From Bradyrhizobium iriomotense (GTDB taxonomy: Bacteria > Pseudomonadota > Alphaproteobacteria > Rhizobiales > Xanthobacteraceae), in contig NZ_JAFCJZ010000002.1 in NCBI RefSeq assembly GCF_018130765.1, positions 124,001 through 188,000 of the forward strand: a stretch of 64,000 nt of DNA, written 5' to 3'. Positions 63,624 through 64,000 of this stretch are shown one piece after another (within the stretch, counting starts at the first letter, position 1; each line of letters starts with the position of its first letter). The translations under genes were made by a program, and so were the position numbers. The notes under the pieces were generated by a model, which ran no database searches, had not been told where the DNA came from, and saw nothing but the letters and a program-made list of their open reading frames with translations.

Positions 63624-64000
63624 ATGCACGTCCTTGCCCTGGTCACGCAAAAAGGCGGAAGCGGCAAGAGTACGCTGTCCGTTGGACTGGCGGTGGCAGC
63701 AATGCAGCGTGCGGAGCGTGTCGCTCTCATTGAAGCGGACGCGCAAGGTACGATCTCGAAATGGAAAGAGCGCCGCGAGCATCCCTATCCTCGCGTCGAG
63801 CGCGTTACCGATTCTGCCGAGATCGAACCGTTGATTGCGCGCCTGAGGGCCGAAGGCGTCTGGCTTGCCATCATCGACACAGCTGCCACGACCAACAGCC
63901 TGGCGATGCGCGTCATCGCCTGCGCCGATCTCTGTCTCATCCCGGCGCGGCCGAGCCCGGCCGATATCGAAGCCGCAATCCCTACACTGATCGCCATTCG
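63624..64000 (+). CDS. ParA-family ATPase, 3' end outside window
   Basis: From the ATG at 63624 (GGGGAGCG ribosome site) the frame runs to the window edge, 125 residues. It has the deviant Walker A motif TQKGGSGKSTLSV at about 8-20, LIEADAQGT near 42, IIDTAATTNSLAMRV and CLIPARPSPADI, all in the ParA/Soj/MinD layout. The deviant lysine in KGGSGKST is the hallmark. It may be a chromosomal ParA paralogue or, given its Q-rich short type, a plasmid-like partition ATPase. The missing C-terminus and neighbour gene would decide. Confidence 0.85.
   Translation, partial: MHVLALVTQKGGSGKSTLSVGLAVAAMQRAERVALIEADAQGTISKWKERREHPYPRVERVTDSAEIEPLIARLRAEGVWLAIIDTAATTNSLAMRVIACADLCLIPARPSPADIEAAIPTLIAI

Overview
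The window looks like chromosomal DNA of an alphaproteobacterium close to Bradyrhizobium (Nitrobacteraceae). The basis is the high and even GC, the many ATGA/GTGA-overlapping operons, Liv-type ABC importers, a methyl-cycle block (metK, ahcY) and several families of short extragenic repeats of the kind common in that genus. The genus call is inference from style and protein character, not from a database search. No rRNA, tRNA, CRISPR array, transposase or phage gene was seen.

Region 1, about 1-29021, is a large surface-glycan locus. Minus-strand genes at its left edge (2-oxoglutarate oxygenase, methyltransferase, Wzx-like flippase) would modify and export a glycan. Genes at 3089-11933 hold a complete legionaminic-acid pathway of the Campylobacter jejuni type: PtmE-like CBS-nucleotidyltransferase, LegB dehydratase, LegC aminotransferase, LegH acetyltransferase, LegG hydrolysing 2-epimerase, LegI synthase and LegF CMP-sugar synthetase, with a PtmA-like dehydrogenase and a Gfo/Idh oxidoreductase. 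At 12068-15896 lie a fused HddC-GmhB heptose enzyme and an 833-residue membrane protein that may be a GT-C glycosyltransferase. At 16179-18750 are two tandem paralogous proteins of unknown family and a frameshifted membrane gene. Genes at 18762-25981 form a second nonulosonate-type module: three SDRs, a TIM-barrel isomerase, a second CMP-sugar synthetase, a NeuB-SAF-TIM-barrel fusion and a CBS-GHMP (HddA-like) kinase. Genes at 26384-29021 form a WlbA/WlbB/WlbC-like trio that would make a 3-acetamido sugar. The region therefore seems to make at least three rare sugars: legionaminic acid, a second CMP-activated ulosonic acid, and a 2,3-diacetamido-type sugar, possibly plus a GDP-heptose.

Region 2, 29119-38843, has a PaaK-like CoA ligase, an AGE-family epimerase and a six-gene Liv-type ABC operon carrying an acyl-CoA synthetase in its middle. 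That layout points to import and CoA activation of a carboxylic acid.

Region 3, 39171-47667, is mixed housekeeping and signalling: a Crp/Fnr regulator, an MFS transporter, a 1102-residue zinc-ribbon/class III cyclase/AAA/TPR protein, a thioredoxin-fold protein, a HemD-like protein, PurU and a small lipoprotein.

Region 4, 48251-54120, is a second complete Liv-type operon ending in a MetE-C-terminal-like methyltransferase, preceded by a 583-base AT-richer intergenic region with a good promoter/operator candidate.

Region 5, 54178-64000, has a membrane acyltransferase, a decayed DUF2167-like fragment, a secreted TPR-caspase-like protein, an HTH-methyltransferase followed by metK and ahcY, a Baeyer-Villiger-type monooxygenase and a truncated ParA-like gene at the right edge.
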